A stretch of 61,003 nucleotides of DNA from CAZNPU01 sp964575335 (GTDB lineage Bacteria; Planctomycetota; Phycisphaerae; Phycisphaerales; SM1A02), in NCBI GenBank assembly GCA_964575335.1, contig CAZNPU010000019.1, positions 1 through 61,003 on the forward strand, read 5' to 3'. A program made the translations under genes and the position numbers. Shown piece by piece: positions 27,641 through 36,002 of this stretch; the stretch's first letter is position 1, and each line of letters starts with the position of its first letter. The notes under the pieces were generated by a model. That model searched no databases. It saw nothing but the letters and a program-made list of their open reading frames with translations, and had not been told where the DNA came from.

Positions 27641-29383
27641 TTATCGCTTGGACTTCAACCACTTGTGCAGCTTCGCTTTGCTCCAGGCATTGATGCAGCG
27701 ATCCGGTGTGACCCAGCCGCGGCGGGCGGTAAGCACGCCATAGCGAAGCTCGTCGAAGTCGTCGATCGTATGGGCGTCGGTGTTGATGGCCAACAGCGCG
27801 CCTGCATCCATCGCCGCCTTGACATGCACATCGCGCAAGTCCAGGCGCATGTGATTGGCGTTGATTTCCAATGCGGTGTTATGTTCAACAGCCGCTTCAA
27901 TCAGCGCATGGATATCGGGATGCAGGCCCTCGCGGCGATTGATGAGGCGACCGGTCGGGTGGCCGATCACATGCACCAGCGGATGACGTATCGCGCGAAG
28001 CAGACGCTGCGTGGCGAGTTTGGGGTCCTGCCGCAGCGACGCATGTGGCGAGGCGATCACGATGTCAAGCTCCGCCAGCAGGTCATCGTCGTAATCCAGG
28101 CTGCCGTCAGCGTGAATGTCCACCTCCGAGCCGGCCAGCACGGTAATGCCTTTGATCCTGCTCGCCGCCTCGCGCACAGCATCGATATGTTGGTGCAATC
28201 GCTCCAGTGAAAGGCCGTTGGCCTGTACGCTGGATCGCGAGTGATCGGTGACGGCGATCGTGTGAAAGCCGCGCTCTTTCGCCTCCTGGGCCAGCTCTTC
28301 GATCGTGAGATGGCCGTCTGACGCAACGGTATGTGCGTGCAGTTCAGCTTGAATGTCATCCATCGTGATCAAACGAGGCGGGGTGGTGTCGAACTCGCCA
28401 CGGTTTTCGCGCAGCTCCGGGGGAATCCACGGCAGGCCGAGCGCTTTATAAATCGATTCTTCCGTCTTTGAGGCCTTGGGCTTGACGCCGCGTTCCTGCG
28501 GAGGCGTTGAATCGCCATCATCAGGAAACAGGCCGTATTCATTGAGCCGCAGCTTCTTTTTCTGGGCTCGCTCACGCAGCTCCACGTTATGCTGCTTGGA
28601 GCCAGTGAAGTAGAGCAGCGCTGCGCCGAACGACGCTTCGGGAACGATACGAAGATCAACCTGCATGCCGCGCGCGATGCGCACCGAGGATTTGGTTTCG
28701 CCCTTGCCCAGCACCTGTTCGACCATCGGCATGGATATGAAAGCGTCGGTGAGCGAGGCGGGATTGGTTGCGACGGCCAGCAGATCGATGTCGCCAATGG
28801 TCTCCATCCCGCGGCGAAGCGAGCCGGCGTACTCAATTTTCTTGACGCCTTCGACCTGGCTGAGGTACTCCACCAGCGACTCAGCCAGGGGAAGCGCTTC
28901 GCCCAGTCGCGTGCGCTGCGTCGCCTTTTCCATGAACTGCAGCGAGGCGACGATGTTCTGAATGGTCTTCTCGCCCATACGCGGCATTTTGGCCAATTCG
29001 CCCGATTCGATCTTGGCCTTCAGACTGGCGATATCCACCACGCCGATTTTTTCCCACATCGCCTTGGCGGTTTTCGGGCCGATGCCCGGAACGTGCATGA
29101 CTTCGCGCAGGCCCGGCGGGACTTTGGAGACGATCTCCTCATGCTCCTTGATGCGGCCGGTTTGGCAGTATTCGATGATGCGTCTGGCGGTGCCATCGCC
29201 GATGCCGTCGATCGCGGTGAGTTTCGCTTTGTCATCAGCAAGCGTGGCGACATCGACGGCGAGGTTCTCAATCGCCCTGGCTGCATTACGATAGGCGTTG
29301 ACGCGGAAGACAACAGCACCGGTCAATTCCAGCGCATCAGCCATCTCTGTAAACAGACGCACAAGTTCAGCATTGGTGGACAT
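27641..29383 (-). CDS. polX: DNA polymerase/3'-5' exonuclease PolX
   Basis: A 580-residue protein with the bacterial PolX layout: an N-terminal helix-hairpin-helix 8-kDa domain (AIDGIGDGTARRI; VPGIGPKTAKAM), then a family X polymerase core with GSLRRGMETIGDIDLL (the GS motif and catalytic DxD). A C-terminal PHP domain follows with ELHAHTVASDG, VTDHS, GSEVDIH, SPHASL and NTDAH, the metal-binding residues for 3'-5' exonuclease/AP-endonuclease activity. It acts in base-excision or gap-filling repair. The start is ATG 29383 (MSTNAELVRL), where homology begins; an earlier start at 29440 would add a non-homologous leader. nrfA lies 127 bp upstream on the same strand but is functionally unrelated. 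Confidence 0.95.
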   Translation of the reverse strand: MSTNAELVRLFTEMADALELTGAVVFRVNAYRNAARAIENLAVDVATLADDKAKLTAIDGIGDGTARRIIEYCQTGRIKEHEEIVSKVPPGLREVMHVPGIGPKTAKAMWEKIGVVDIASLKAKIESGELAKMPRMGEKTIQNIVASLQFMEKATQRTRLGEALPLAESLVEYLSQVEGVKKIEYAGSLRRGMETIGDIDLLAVATNPASLTDAFISMPMVEQVLGKGETKSSVRIARGMQVDLRIVPEASFGAALLYFTGSKQHNVELRERAQKKKLRLNEYGLFPDDGDSTPPQERGVKPKASKTEESIYKALGLPWIPPELRENRGEFDTTPPRLITMDDIQAELHAHTVASDGHLTIEELAQEAKERGFHTIAVTDHSRSSVQANGLSLERLHQHIDAVREAASRIKGITVLAGSEVDIHADGSLDYDDDLLAELDIVIASPHASLRQDPKLATQRLLRAIRHPLVHVIGHPTGRLINRREGLHPDIHALIEAAVEHNTALEINANHMRLDLRDVHVKAAMDAGALLAINTDAHTIDDFDELRYGVLTARRGWVTPDRCINAWSKAKLHKWLKSKR

Positions 29384-29509
29384 ACCTGCAGTGTATGCCG
29401 GAGCAGCCCGGTTGCCGCATGCCGTGCAATGCACATGCATGGTTGTTTCAACCGGGCCGTGCCTTCCGGGCGAACCCGTTGCCGGATGAGTGCGATGCGT
29501 TGGCTGCTA

Positions 29510-31000
29510 TTACGATGTCGGCGGATTCAGCGGCCCGGGCGGTGCCTCATCGGTTGGCGTTACGCCTTGCACCGGTTCACCGGCGGGTAATGTCATGTCC
29601 TTGGGCATGGGCTGCAGGCGCAATTCATGAATGGCCATGATGCCCTGTCGCGAGTAATCGATCGACTCGCTTAGAATTCGCGCCGTTTCCTGATCAGCGT
29701 GGAAGCCATGCGAATTTTCCGAGAACGCAAAATCAAGCCGCCACTGTGCTTTGCGATGAAAATCACGGGCTGCGGCCAGTTGTTCATCGGTCGCGCCGGC
29801 CACGATTGCCTGGGCAATGGTGTTGATGAGGTCCATCAGCGCATCGGCGGCTCGTTGTGTCATCGCAGCGGTGCGATCCTGAATCGCATGGGCGCGGCGG
29901 AGCAGTTCATCCTCCGATACGCGATGGCAGGTCTGGCACGACGCTGCGACATCAAGCAGCGGACTTCGCACGTGATGATCCGACACTTTCATCGCGCCGA
30001 CGCGTCGATACGGCATGTGGCAGTCGGCACACGACACGCCCGCCTGAGCATGAATGCCCTGGTTCCACAGCTCGAATTCCGGATGTTGCGCCTTGAGCAT
30101 CGGTGCGCCGGTGATGCCGTGCGTCCAGTCGTAAAAACCGATGTCGTCGTAATATTTTTCAATCTGCTCGATGCGTAAGCCGTTGTGCCATGGATAGGTA
30201 AGCTGGTTGTCCGGCTTGGTGAAGTAATATTCCACGTGACACTGCGCGCATACATACGTGCGCATCTCCTGCCGCGTGGCGTCACGGTTGACGTCATAAT
30301 CGCTCACGCCCTGTGAGGCCTTGTAGGCCTTGATGCCGTTCAGGAAGCCTGGCCGGGTCACACGCAGGTTCATCGTGTCGGGATCGTGACAGTCCAGGCA
30401 ACTCACCGGGTGCTCGACGAGCATGTGGCCGTGGGAATCGGTCAGGTTTCTGGCTTCGTTCCACGTCATGGCATTGACGAGGCGGAAACCTTCCATGATG
30501 TCGCCGTCGCCGGCATGGCGATACGCGGGGATAATCGATGAGTGGCAATGCAGGCACGCGCCGGGCTGAGGCCGCTGCAGCACGCGCTCGGTGTGGTCCT
30601 GATCCCACAGCATGTAGGCGTGGCCGCGCGCTTCGCGATAATCTAGCGCGAAGGCGTAGCCGGAATACATCGAGCGCAGCCATGGGTATGCATCAAGCTT
30701 CTGGCGCGGTATAGCGTCACTGCCGCCGTAGCGTGTCACTTCATAGTCAACGGTGCGCTTGTAGCTGTCGTACTGCCTCGGCCAGTTGACGCCCCATACC
30801 GCAGGGGCGGTGGTGTTCTCATCCACTTCAACCAGCCGCTGAAACGGCACGCGCGCTTCCTGACGTCTGGTGAAAATGTTGATGAGCAGGGCAAGAATGA
30901 CAATGGTCAGAATCGCTGTGATGAATACGGCTGTTATGTAAATCAGCAGCGTGCGCCGTCCGGGGGCAGGGGTGGTGTCAGGTGATGAGTTGGCGGCCAT
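29510..31000 (-). CDS. nrfA: Pentaheme cytochrome c nitrite reductase, catalytic subunit NrfA
   Basis: Six-electron reduction of nitrite to ammonium in the periplasm. The 496 residues begin with a membrane anchor (about 17-43) rather than a cleaved signal. There are five heme motifs: CLHCH (149-153), CLDCH (201), CAQCH (251, within the family signature CAQCHVEYYF), CADCH (324) and CQTCH (355). The first, active-site heme has CxxCH where the classic enzyme has CxxCK, so the distal ligand should be His; CxxCH NrfA variants are known. The start is ATG 31000 with TGGAG upstream. It follows nrfH by 57 bp, forming an nrfHA operon. Confidence 0.95.
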   Translation of the reverse strand: MAANSSPDTTPAPGRRTLLIYITAVFITAILTIVILALLINIFTRRQEARVPFQRLVEVDENTTAPAVWGVNWPRQYDSYKRTVDYEVTRYGGSDAIPRQKLDAYPWLRSMYSGYAFALDYREARGHAYMLWDQDHTERVLQRPQPGACLHCHSSIIPAYRHAGDGDIMEGFRLVNAMTWNEARNLTDSHGHMLVEHPVSCLDCHDPDTMNLRVTRPGFLNGIKAYKASQGVSDYDVNRDATRQEMRTYVCAQCHVEYYFTKPDNQLTYPWHNGLRIEQIEKYYDDIGFYDWTHGITGAPMLKAQHPEFELWNQGIHAQAGVSCADCHMPYRRVGAMKVSDHHVRSPLLDVAASCQTCHRVSEDELLRRAHAIQDRTAAMTQRAADALMDLINTIAQAIVAGATDEQLAAARDFHRKAQWRLDFAFSENSHGFHADQETARILSESIDYSRQGIMAIHELRLQPMPKDMTLPAGEPVQGVTPTDEAPPGPLNPPTS

Positions 31001-31057
31001 AACCAGAAAACTCCAGTGATGCAGTTTGGGCAAAACCTTGGGCAAAAACTGCGCGAT

Positions 31058-31534
31058 CTAATGAACTGGCCCATGCCCAACGCTGATATGGCAGTGCAGG
31101 CACGAGGTCATGTCGTACTGATTGACCGGTTCGTGATAAGCCAGCATCTCATGCACAATCCCGCTGTGGCATGAGCGGCAGTTGTTTTCCAGAATGCGCC
31201 GGTTGCGCGGCTTGATCTGAATCGGTTCGTGAAAGTTCTGCATCGTGAACGCCCACGAGTGATTCCAGCCGTTATCGGCCTTGGCGAGAAGATTGTGCGG
31301 AAACTCGTGCGGCAGGTGGCAGTCAACACACGTGGCCACGGCATGGTGGCTGCTCTTATGCCACGAATCGTACTGCGGCTGCATAATGTGGCAGTTCACG
31401 CATGTGGATGGATCGGTGCTGAAATATGACCAGCCTTCAGCATAGTGAAATGTGTACATGCCCACCCCGAGCATCACGCCGATGAGTGAGGCTAATATGA
31501 CGCCGAATATCCAGATGCGAGGTTTTTTCGACAT
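31058..31534 (-). CDS. nrfH: Cytochrome c nitrite reductase small subunit NrfH
   Basis: A 158-residue NapC/NirT-type tetraheme quinol dehydrogenase that passes electrons from menaquinol to NrfA. It has one N-terminal membrane helix (about 8-28) and four CxxCH motifs: CVNCH (45), CVDCH (69), CRSCH (119) and CLHCH (145). The typical HxxxxHAVATCVDCHLPH context lies around the second heme. Met51, just after the first heme motif, is in the place of the unusual Met ligand of NrfH heme 1. It is first in the nrfHA operon; the order nrfH-nrfA is the common one in bacteria that use NrfH rather than NrfBCD. Confidence 0.95.
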   Translation of the reverse strand: MSKKPRIWIFGVILASLIGVMLGVGMYTFHYAEGWSYFSTDPSTCVNCHIMQPQYDSWHKSSHHAVATCVDCHLPHEFPHNLLAKADNGWNHSWAFTMQNFHEPIQIKPRNRRILENNCRSCHSGIVHEMLAYHEPVNQYDMTSCLHCHISVGHGPVH

Positions 31535-31597
31535 AACTTACTGCCGGCATGGGTGATCAAGCTGCTGCATGAACCAATCGCTAAGTTCACACCAGAC

Positions 31598-31625
31598 ACT
31601 ATACTGACGATGTTCAAATTGTTCA
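31598..31625 (-). promoter_or_regulatory. Possible promoter of nrfHA
   Basis: On the minus strand TGAACA (31625-31620), a 16-bp spacer and TATAGT (31603-31598). A second TGAACA copy (31616-31611) makes a direct repeat TGAACA-ATT-TGAACA, which could bind a regulator. A lone FNR-like half-site TTGAT lies nearer the gene, but no full FNR/CRP palindrome was found. Confidence 0.35.
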
Positions 31626-31696
31626 TTCGATTCCACACCGGGAAATGAACGTGTTTCGTCTTGCCTTGGGTGCCGGATGCCGGGAGGAACGAACGT

Positions 31697-33943
31697 TTAT
31701 GCCACGTCGCCTAAACCCATCGCCTGGCCATGTGCTTTGAGCAGCCGTCGTCGAAGAAGCGCATCGCGCTCGCCAGCCAGTGTGGGGTTTTCCCTGATCC
31801 ATGCCTCAGCGTCGCGTCGCGCCATGCGCAGCAGATCGATGTCGCGCGGCAACTCGGCCACGCGGAATGGCGCAACGCCTGACTGTCGTGCGCCGAACAG
31901 TTCGCCCGGTCCACGAATCTGCAGGTCTTTCTCCGCAATTTCAAAGCCGTTGTTCGTGGCGACAATCGCTTCAAGTCGCGCCTTGCCGTCGTCGGTGGTT
32001 GGATCGGCAATCAGCACGCACAGCGACTTACGCTCGCCTCGGCCGACCCGGCCGCGAAGTTGATGCAGCTGGGCTAACCCAAAACGGTCAGCATGCTCGA
32101 TCACCATGATTGAAGCGTTGGGCACGTCAACGCCTACTTCAATGACCGTAGTGGCGACCAGGGCGTCGATCTCACCGTTGCGGAAGCGCTGCATGATGGC
32201 GTCGCGCTCGTCGCGTTTCAGCCGACCGTGCATCGCAGCAAGCCGCCGGCCGTTGAGCGGTCCCTGTTCAAGCCATTCCATGTGCGAGCGAACGTCTTTC
32301 AACCCGCTGTCGGATTCATCAATCACCGGCACGACAATGTACGCCTGCGCGCCCGAATCCAACTGTCTGGCCACGTAACCGTACACATCCATCGCCTTGG
32401 CCTGCTGCACCCATTTGGTGATGATGGGTTTGCGTCCGGGCGGCAGGCCTTTGATGGTGGAAATGTCCAGATCGCCGAAGACCGTCAGCGACATGGTGCG
32501 CGGAATGGGCGTGGCGGTCATCACGAGCATGTGCGGAATGGTGGTCGGGTCGCTGGCTTTGGAGCGCAGGCTTGCTCGCTGATGTACGCCGAAGCGATGC
32601 TGCTCATCGATGACCGCCAAAGCGAGACTGTGAAAGTTCACCTTTTCGGTCAGCAGGGCGTGCGTGCCGATAAGCAGATCGATTTCACCAGCTTCAAGCC
32701 GCTTGTAAAGCGCTTTGCGCTGCGCGGGTTTCAGCGAACCGGTGAGCAACTCGATGGTGACCTTTGCGCCGCGCAGCATGGCGGTGATGGATTGATAATG
32801 CTGCTCCGCCAGCAGCTCGGTGGGGGCCATGAGCGCAGCCTGATGCTGCGACGCCACTGCCATGAGCATGGCATACAGCGCGACGGCGGTTTTGCCTGCG
32901 CCCACGTCGCCCTGCAGCAAACGGTTCATCGGCGTGGTGCGCTGCAGGTCGGCTGCGATTTCGTTCACCACCTTGAGCTGACCCGGCGTCAGCGAAAAAG
33001 GAATTCGAGCGCGAATGTGCTCATCGATCTTCGGTGAATGCTTGAGTGAAGGCGATCGAAGCTGATCGCGCCGCTGCTGACGCTTCATCATCACGCCAAG
33101 CTGCAGCATCAGCAATTCATCAAAGGCCAGGCGGCGGCGGCCTTGTTTGATCTCATCCTCATCGTTCGGACGATGCACCATGCGGTACGCTTCAGCCAGG
33201 GAAGGCAGCGCAGCCTTGTGGCGATATGCTGCGTGCAGGTGATCATCGAGCTGCGCAATTGCCTGATCGAGCACCGCTTCAATGGCCTTATGAATAGCGG
33301 TTGAAGGCAGCGATTCGGTGGCTGGGTAGATGGGAACGAGCCGATCCTTGTCGCGGGATTGGTGGAGTGATTTGGGGGGAGTGTCGGAAGAGGAGGATGG
33401 TGGCGGTGGAGAAGGAGGTGGAGGGAGGTTGGGGGAGGAATGGGGGGGGATCCGGGTCTTCCCTTCGGTCAGACCCGGCGTGGAGGCGGTCAGATTCGGC
33501 GTGGGGATGGTCGGTTCCGGCGTGGGGGCGGGTTCTTCTTCGTGTTGCCACTTGGGGTTGATCATTTGCAGGTAGTCGCCGTGGCGCTTGGCTTTGCCGC
33601 TGACGATGATGCGCATGCCCGGGTGGAGCTTGTTTTTCATCCAGGGCGCGTTGAACCACAGTAACTTGATTGTGCCGGTGCCGTCGTAGAGCGTGGCTTC
33701 ATAGGGCGCACGTTTTGAAATTGGCGCACGTGCTGCGCCGATTTCGCCTCGCACGGTGATGTTGGCCTCCGCGCCGTGCTCCGGCCCCACAGCTTTGGCG
33801 GCTGCGGCAATGGCCTGCTCGGCCAGTTCATGCTCATAACGCAGCGGCATGTGCAGCAGCAGATCAGCCACGCAGCGAATGCCCAGTTTGCGAAAGCTCG
33901 CAGCGCGGCGCGGGCCTACACCCGGCACGTCAGCGATGTTCAT
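31697..33943 (-). CDS. recG: ATP-dependent DNA helicase RecG
   Basis: Branch-migration helicase that reverses stalled forks. The N-terminus opens with a helix-hairpin-helix (DVPGVGPRRAASFRKLG) and an OB-fold wedge domain. The helicase core has LLQGDVGAGKTAVAL (Walker A), DEQHRFGVHQR (a DExQ-type box), TATPIPRT, and LHQLRGRVGRG (motif VI), with a C-terminal RecG hook. At 748 residues it is some 60 longer than usual. A Pro/Ser/Thr-rich stretch, roughly residues 138-205, is inserted in the wedge domain; part of it is three 21-bp repeats. The start is ATG 33943 rather than TTG 33949. It diverges from xseA, 128 bp away. Confidence 0.95.
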   Translation of the reverse strand: MNIADVPGVGPRRAASFRKLGIRCVADLLLHMPLRYEHELAEQAIAAAAKAVGPEHGAEANITVRGEIGAARAPISKRAPYEATLYDGTGTIKLLWFNAPWMKNKLHPGMRIIVSGKAKRHGDYLQMINPKWQHEEEPAPTPEPTIPTPNLTASTPGLTEGKTRIPPHSSPNLPPPPSPPPPSSSSDTPPKSLHQSRDKDRLVPIYPATESLPSTAIHKAIEAVLDQAIAQLDDHLHAAYRHKAALPSLAEAYRMVHRPNDEDEIKQGRRRLAFDELLMLQLGVMMKRQQRRDQLRSPSLKHSPKIDEHIRARIPFSLTPGQLKVVNEIAADLQRTTPMNRLLQGDVGAGKTAVALYAMLMAVASQHQAALMAPTELLAEQHYQSITAMLRGAKVTIELLTGSLKPAQRKALYKRLEAGEIDLLIGTHALLTEKVNFHSLALAVIDEQHRFGVHQRASLRSKASDPTTIPHMLVMTATPIPRTMSLTVFGDLDISTIKGLPPGRKPIITKWVQQAKAMDVYGYVARQLDSGAQAYIVVPVIDESDSGLKDVRSHMEWLEQGPLNGRRLAAMHGRLKRDERDAIMQRFRNGEIDALVATTVIEVGVDVPNASIMVIEHADRFGLAQLHQLRGRVGRGERKSLCVLIADPTTDDGKARLEAIVATNNGFEIAEKDLQIRGPGELFGARQSGVAPFRVAELPRDIDLLRMARRDAEAWIRENPTLAGERDALLRRRLLKAHGQAMGLGDVA
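33469..33531. repeat. Three 21-bp tandem repeats inside recG, beside a G-rich tract
   Basis: Units at 33469-33489, 33490-33510 and 33511-33531 share the core TC(A/G)G-N2-(C/T)CGGCGTGG(A/G)G. On the recG strand each encodes a heptad of the type (P/S)TP-x-(P/L)-T-x. From 33368 to 33460 the plus strand is almost pure G and A/T with many GGG/GGGG runs, encoding Pro/Ser stretches. The repeat core matches the array upstream of mnmG. Confidence 0.85.
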
Positions 33944-34071
33944 CGTCAACGTGATCTCGGGCGGCGCAACGGGTTTTCGCGTCTCTGCCTTCAGTTCTCT
34001 GCCTTTCCAGTTCGCTCAGCGATCAATGCTGCGTGATCAAAAACTCTTTTCCTCACGATATCATTCTTGTG

Positions 34072-35637
34072 ATGCCAAGGTTGCCGTTTGATCCCAAACG
34101 CGTTGCAGGTCCGTCCCAGCCCGTGCCGGGCCAGATGGGGCTGGAGGGGGCAGCGGGTCAGGGCGAGGGCCTGTTGGGCAACCGGAGCGCCCGCCGCGAG
34201 CGCTCGCGTTACGCTCATCTCGCTGAAGCGCAGCACCTGACGGTCAGTCAGGTTTCAGAACTGATCAAAACGACGCTTGAAGAGCGCATCGCTTCGCCGA
34301 TTCGCGTCATTGGAGAAGTCAGCAACCTCAGCGCGAAGAACCACTGGTATTTTTCGCTCAAGGATGAGGCTGCGGTCTTATCGTGCGTGGCGTGGGCGAC
34401 TGCTGCGCGCAAGTTCGGCTTTGTGCCGCGTGATGGCGATGAAGTCATCGCCACAGGGCACATCAGCCATTATGCCCCGCAGGGCCGCACGCAGTTGTAT
34501 GTCAGTCAGCTTGTGCCGGTGGGGGCTGGGGCACTGGAGCTTCGTTTTCGCGCACTGTGCGAAGAATTGCGGCAGCTTGGCTACTTTGATGAGTCGCGAA
34601 AGAAACTGCTGCCGGTTTTTCCCAGGCGGATCGCGGTGATCACTTCCGCAACGGGCGCAGCAATCCACGATGTCATCAACACTGCGGCACAACGATGCAA
34701 AGCAGTCAGCTTGCTGCTGGTGGATGTGCGCGTGCAGGGCGACGGCGCTGCCAACGATGTCGCCAAAGCGATTCGATGGGTGGATCGGCACCGCCGCAGG
34801 CTCGGCGTGGATGCGATTCTGGTGACGCGCGGCGGCGGATCGATCGAAGACCTCTGGGCGTTCAACGAACGCGTCGTCGCCGATGCGGTGTTCAACTGCA
34901 GCTTGCCGGTGGTGGCGGCGATCGGCCATGAATCGGACACCACAATTATCGAACTGGTGGCCGATGTTCGCGCATCGACGCCCACGCAGGCGGTCATGCG
35001 GCTGGTTCCCTCGTCGCAGGAACTCAGTCGCCACCTGAGCCACCTGCAGCATCGCCTTGGATTTGTATTGCACCGAGCGGTGGAGCGAGCTCAGCATGGG
35101 CTGCAGCGGCTGACGATGGATCTGAAGCGCGGCATGGCGCTGCGGCTGTCGCACGAGCGGGCTAGGCTTGAACGACTGGCCAGCGAGGTGGTCAAACTGC
35201 AGCCACGCGAGCAGCTTTCGCAGCGGCGGGCGCGTCTTGCGGTGTTGATCGATCGGCTGCGTCGTTCAACTCAGCAGCAGGTGGATCAGCGCACAAAGCT
35301 GCATCGCATGGAAATGTCGCTGCGATCGGCGATCGCACGGCATGTGGAGCGCCAGCGTTATCGGCTGGGATCAGTGCAGCGGCAATTGACGGCGCTGGAC
35401 CCGCACGGCGTCTTGAAGCGCGGCTATTCGCTGACCGCCCGCAGAGACGGCACGCTGGTACGATCGGTGCATGATGTGCGTCAGGGCGAACAGATCGTGA
35501 CCCGTCTGGCTGATGGTTCCATTGAATCAATCGTGGGTGTGCGCAGTACGCCGCCCGGTACGAGTCGCACCAGAAAACCTGACCGTCGCAAGTCCGCACC
35601 CCGTTTGGCCGATCAGATGGACCTGTTCGGAGCTTGA
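34072..35637 (+). CDS. xseA: Exodeoxyribonuclease VII large subunit XseA
   Basis: Catalytic subunit of ExoVII, which degrades single-stranded DNA in the cytoplasm. Order: a disordered N-terminal tail of about 50 residues, an OB-fold (VSQVSELIKTTLEE, VIGEVSNLSAKNHWYFSLKD), the catalytic domain (VITSATGAAIHDVI; VTRGGGSIEDLWAFNE; AAIGHESDTTI; ASTPTQA), a long coiled coil and a C-terminal segment with LKRGYSLT. About 521 residues, longer than the usual 400-450 because of both tails. The start is ATG 34072, with GTG 34033 an alternative. It is followed after 19 bp by xseB in the standard xseAB operon. Confidence 0.95.
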   Translation: MPRLPFDPKRVAGPSQPVPGQMGLEGAAGQGEGLLGNRSARRERSRYAHLAEAQHLTVSQVSELIKTTLEERIASPIRVIGEVSNLSAKNHWYFSLKDEAAVLSCVAWATAARKFGFVPRDGDEVIATGHISHYAPQGRTQLYVSQLVPVGAGALELRFRALCEELRQLGYFDESRKKLLPVFPRRIAVITSATGAAIHDVINTAAQRCKAVSLLLVDVRVQGDGAANDVAKAIRWVDRHRRRLGVDAILVTRGGGSIEDLWAFNERVVADAVFNCSLPVVAAIGHESDTTIIELVADVRASTPTQAVMRLVPSSQELSRHLSHLQHRLGFVLHRAVERAQHGLQRLTMDLKRGMALRLSHERARLERLASEVVKLQPREQLSQRRARLAVLIDRLRRSTQQQVDQRTKLHRMEMSLRSAIARHVERQRYRLGSVQRQLTALDPHGVLKRGYSLTARRDGTLVRSVHDVRQGEQIVTRLADGSIESIVGVRSTPPGTSRTRKPDRRKSAPRLADQMDLFGA

Positions 35638-35656
35638 ACGTACATTTCGCACGATC

Positions 35657-35911
35657 ATGGCAAAGAAAAAACACGATCAACGCCCCGATCCGGAGCAGAT
35701 GACCTACGAGGACGCCATCGCGGAGCTCGAAGCGATCACCGAGCGCATCGATCGCGGCGAGATCGGCCTGGAACAAAGCCTGGCGGAATATCGTCGCGGC
35801 GAAGCGCTGGCCAGGCGCTGCAAGAGCATTCTTGACGCAGCCGAGCAGGAGTTGAAGAAGATAAAGCCGGACGATGTCGCTGGCGACTCTGATGCCCAGA
35901 GCGACGAATAG
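35657..35911 (+). CDS. xseB: Exodeoxyribonuclease VII small subunit XseB
   Basis: An 84-residue helical protein with the family pattern TYEDAIAELEAITERIDRGEIGLEQSLAEYRRGEAL, then CKSILDAAEQELKKI and an acidic tail. Several copies bind each XseA to form ExoVII. ATG 35657 is where the family match starts; the upstream open frame overlapping xseA is ignored. Confidence 0.93.
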   Translation: MAKKKHDQRPDPEQMTYEDAIAELEAITERIDRGEIGLEQSLAEYRRGEALARRCKSILDAAEQELKKIKPDDVAGDSDAQSDE

Positions 35912-36002
35912 CTGCGACGCCCCAGGACCGCATCGCACGAGCCTTATGATGCCGCGTTCATCGTTGTTCAAAGTTGACGCAAAAAGCTGACGGCCGACGC
36001 CA

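Noticed and set aside
31535..31600. FNR/CRP site upstream of nrfH
   Set aside because: Only one half-site (TTGAT) is visible; the second half does not match.
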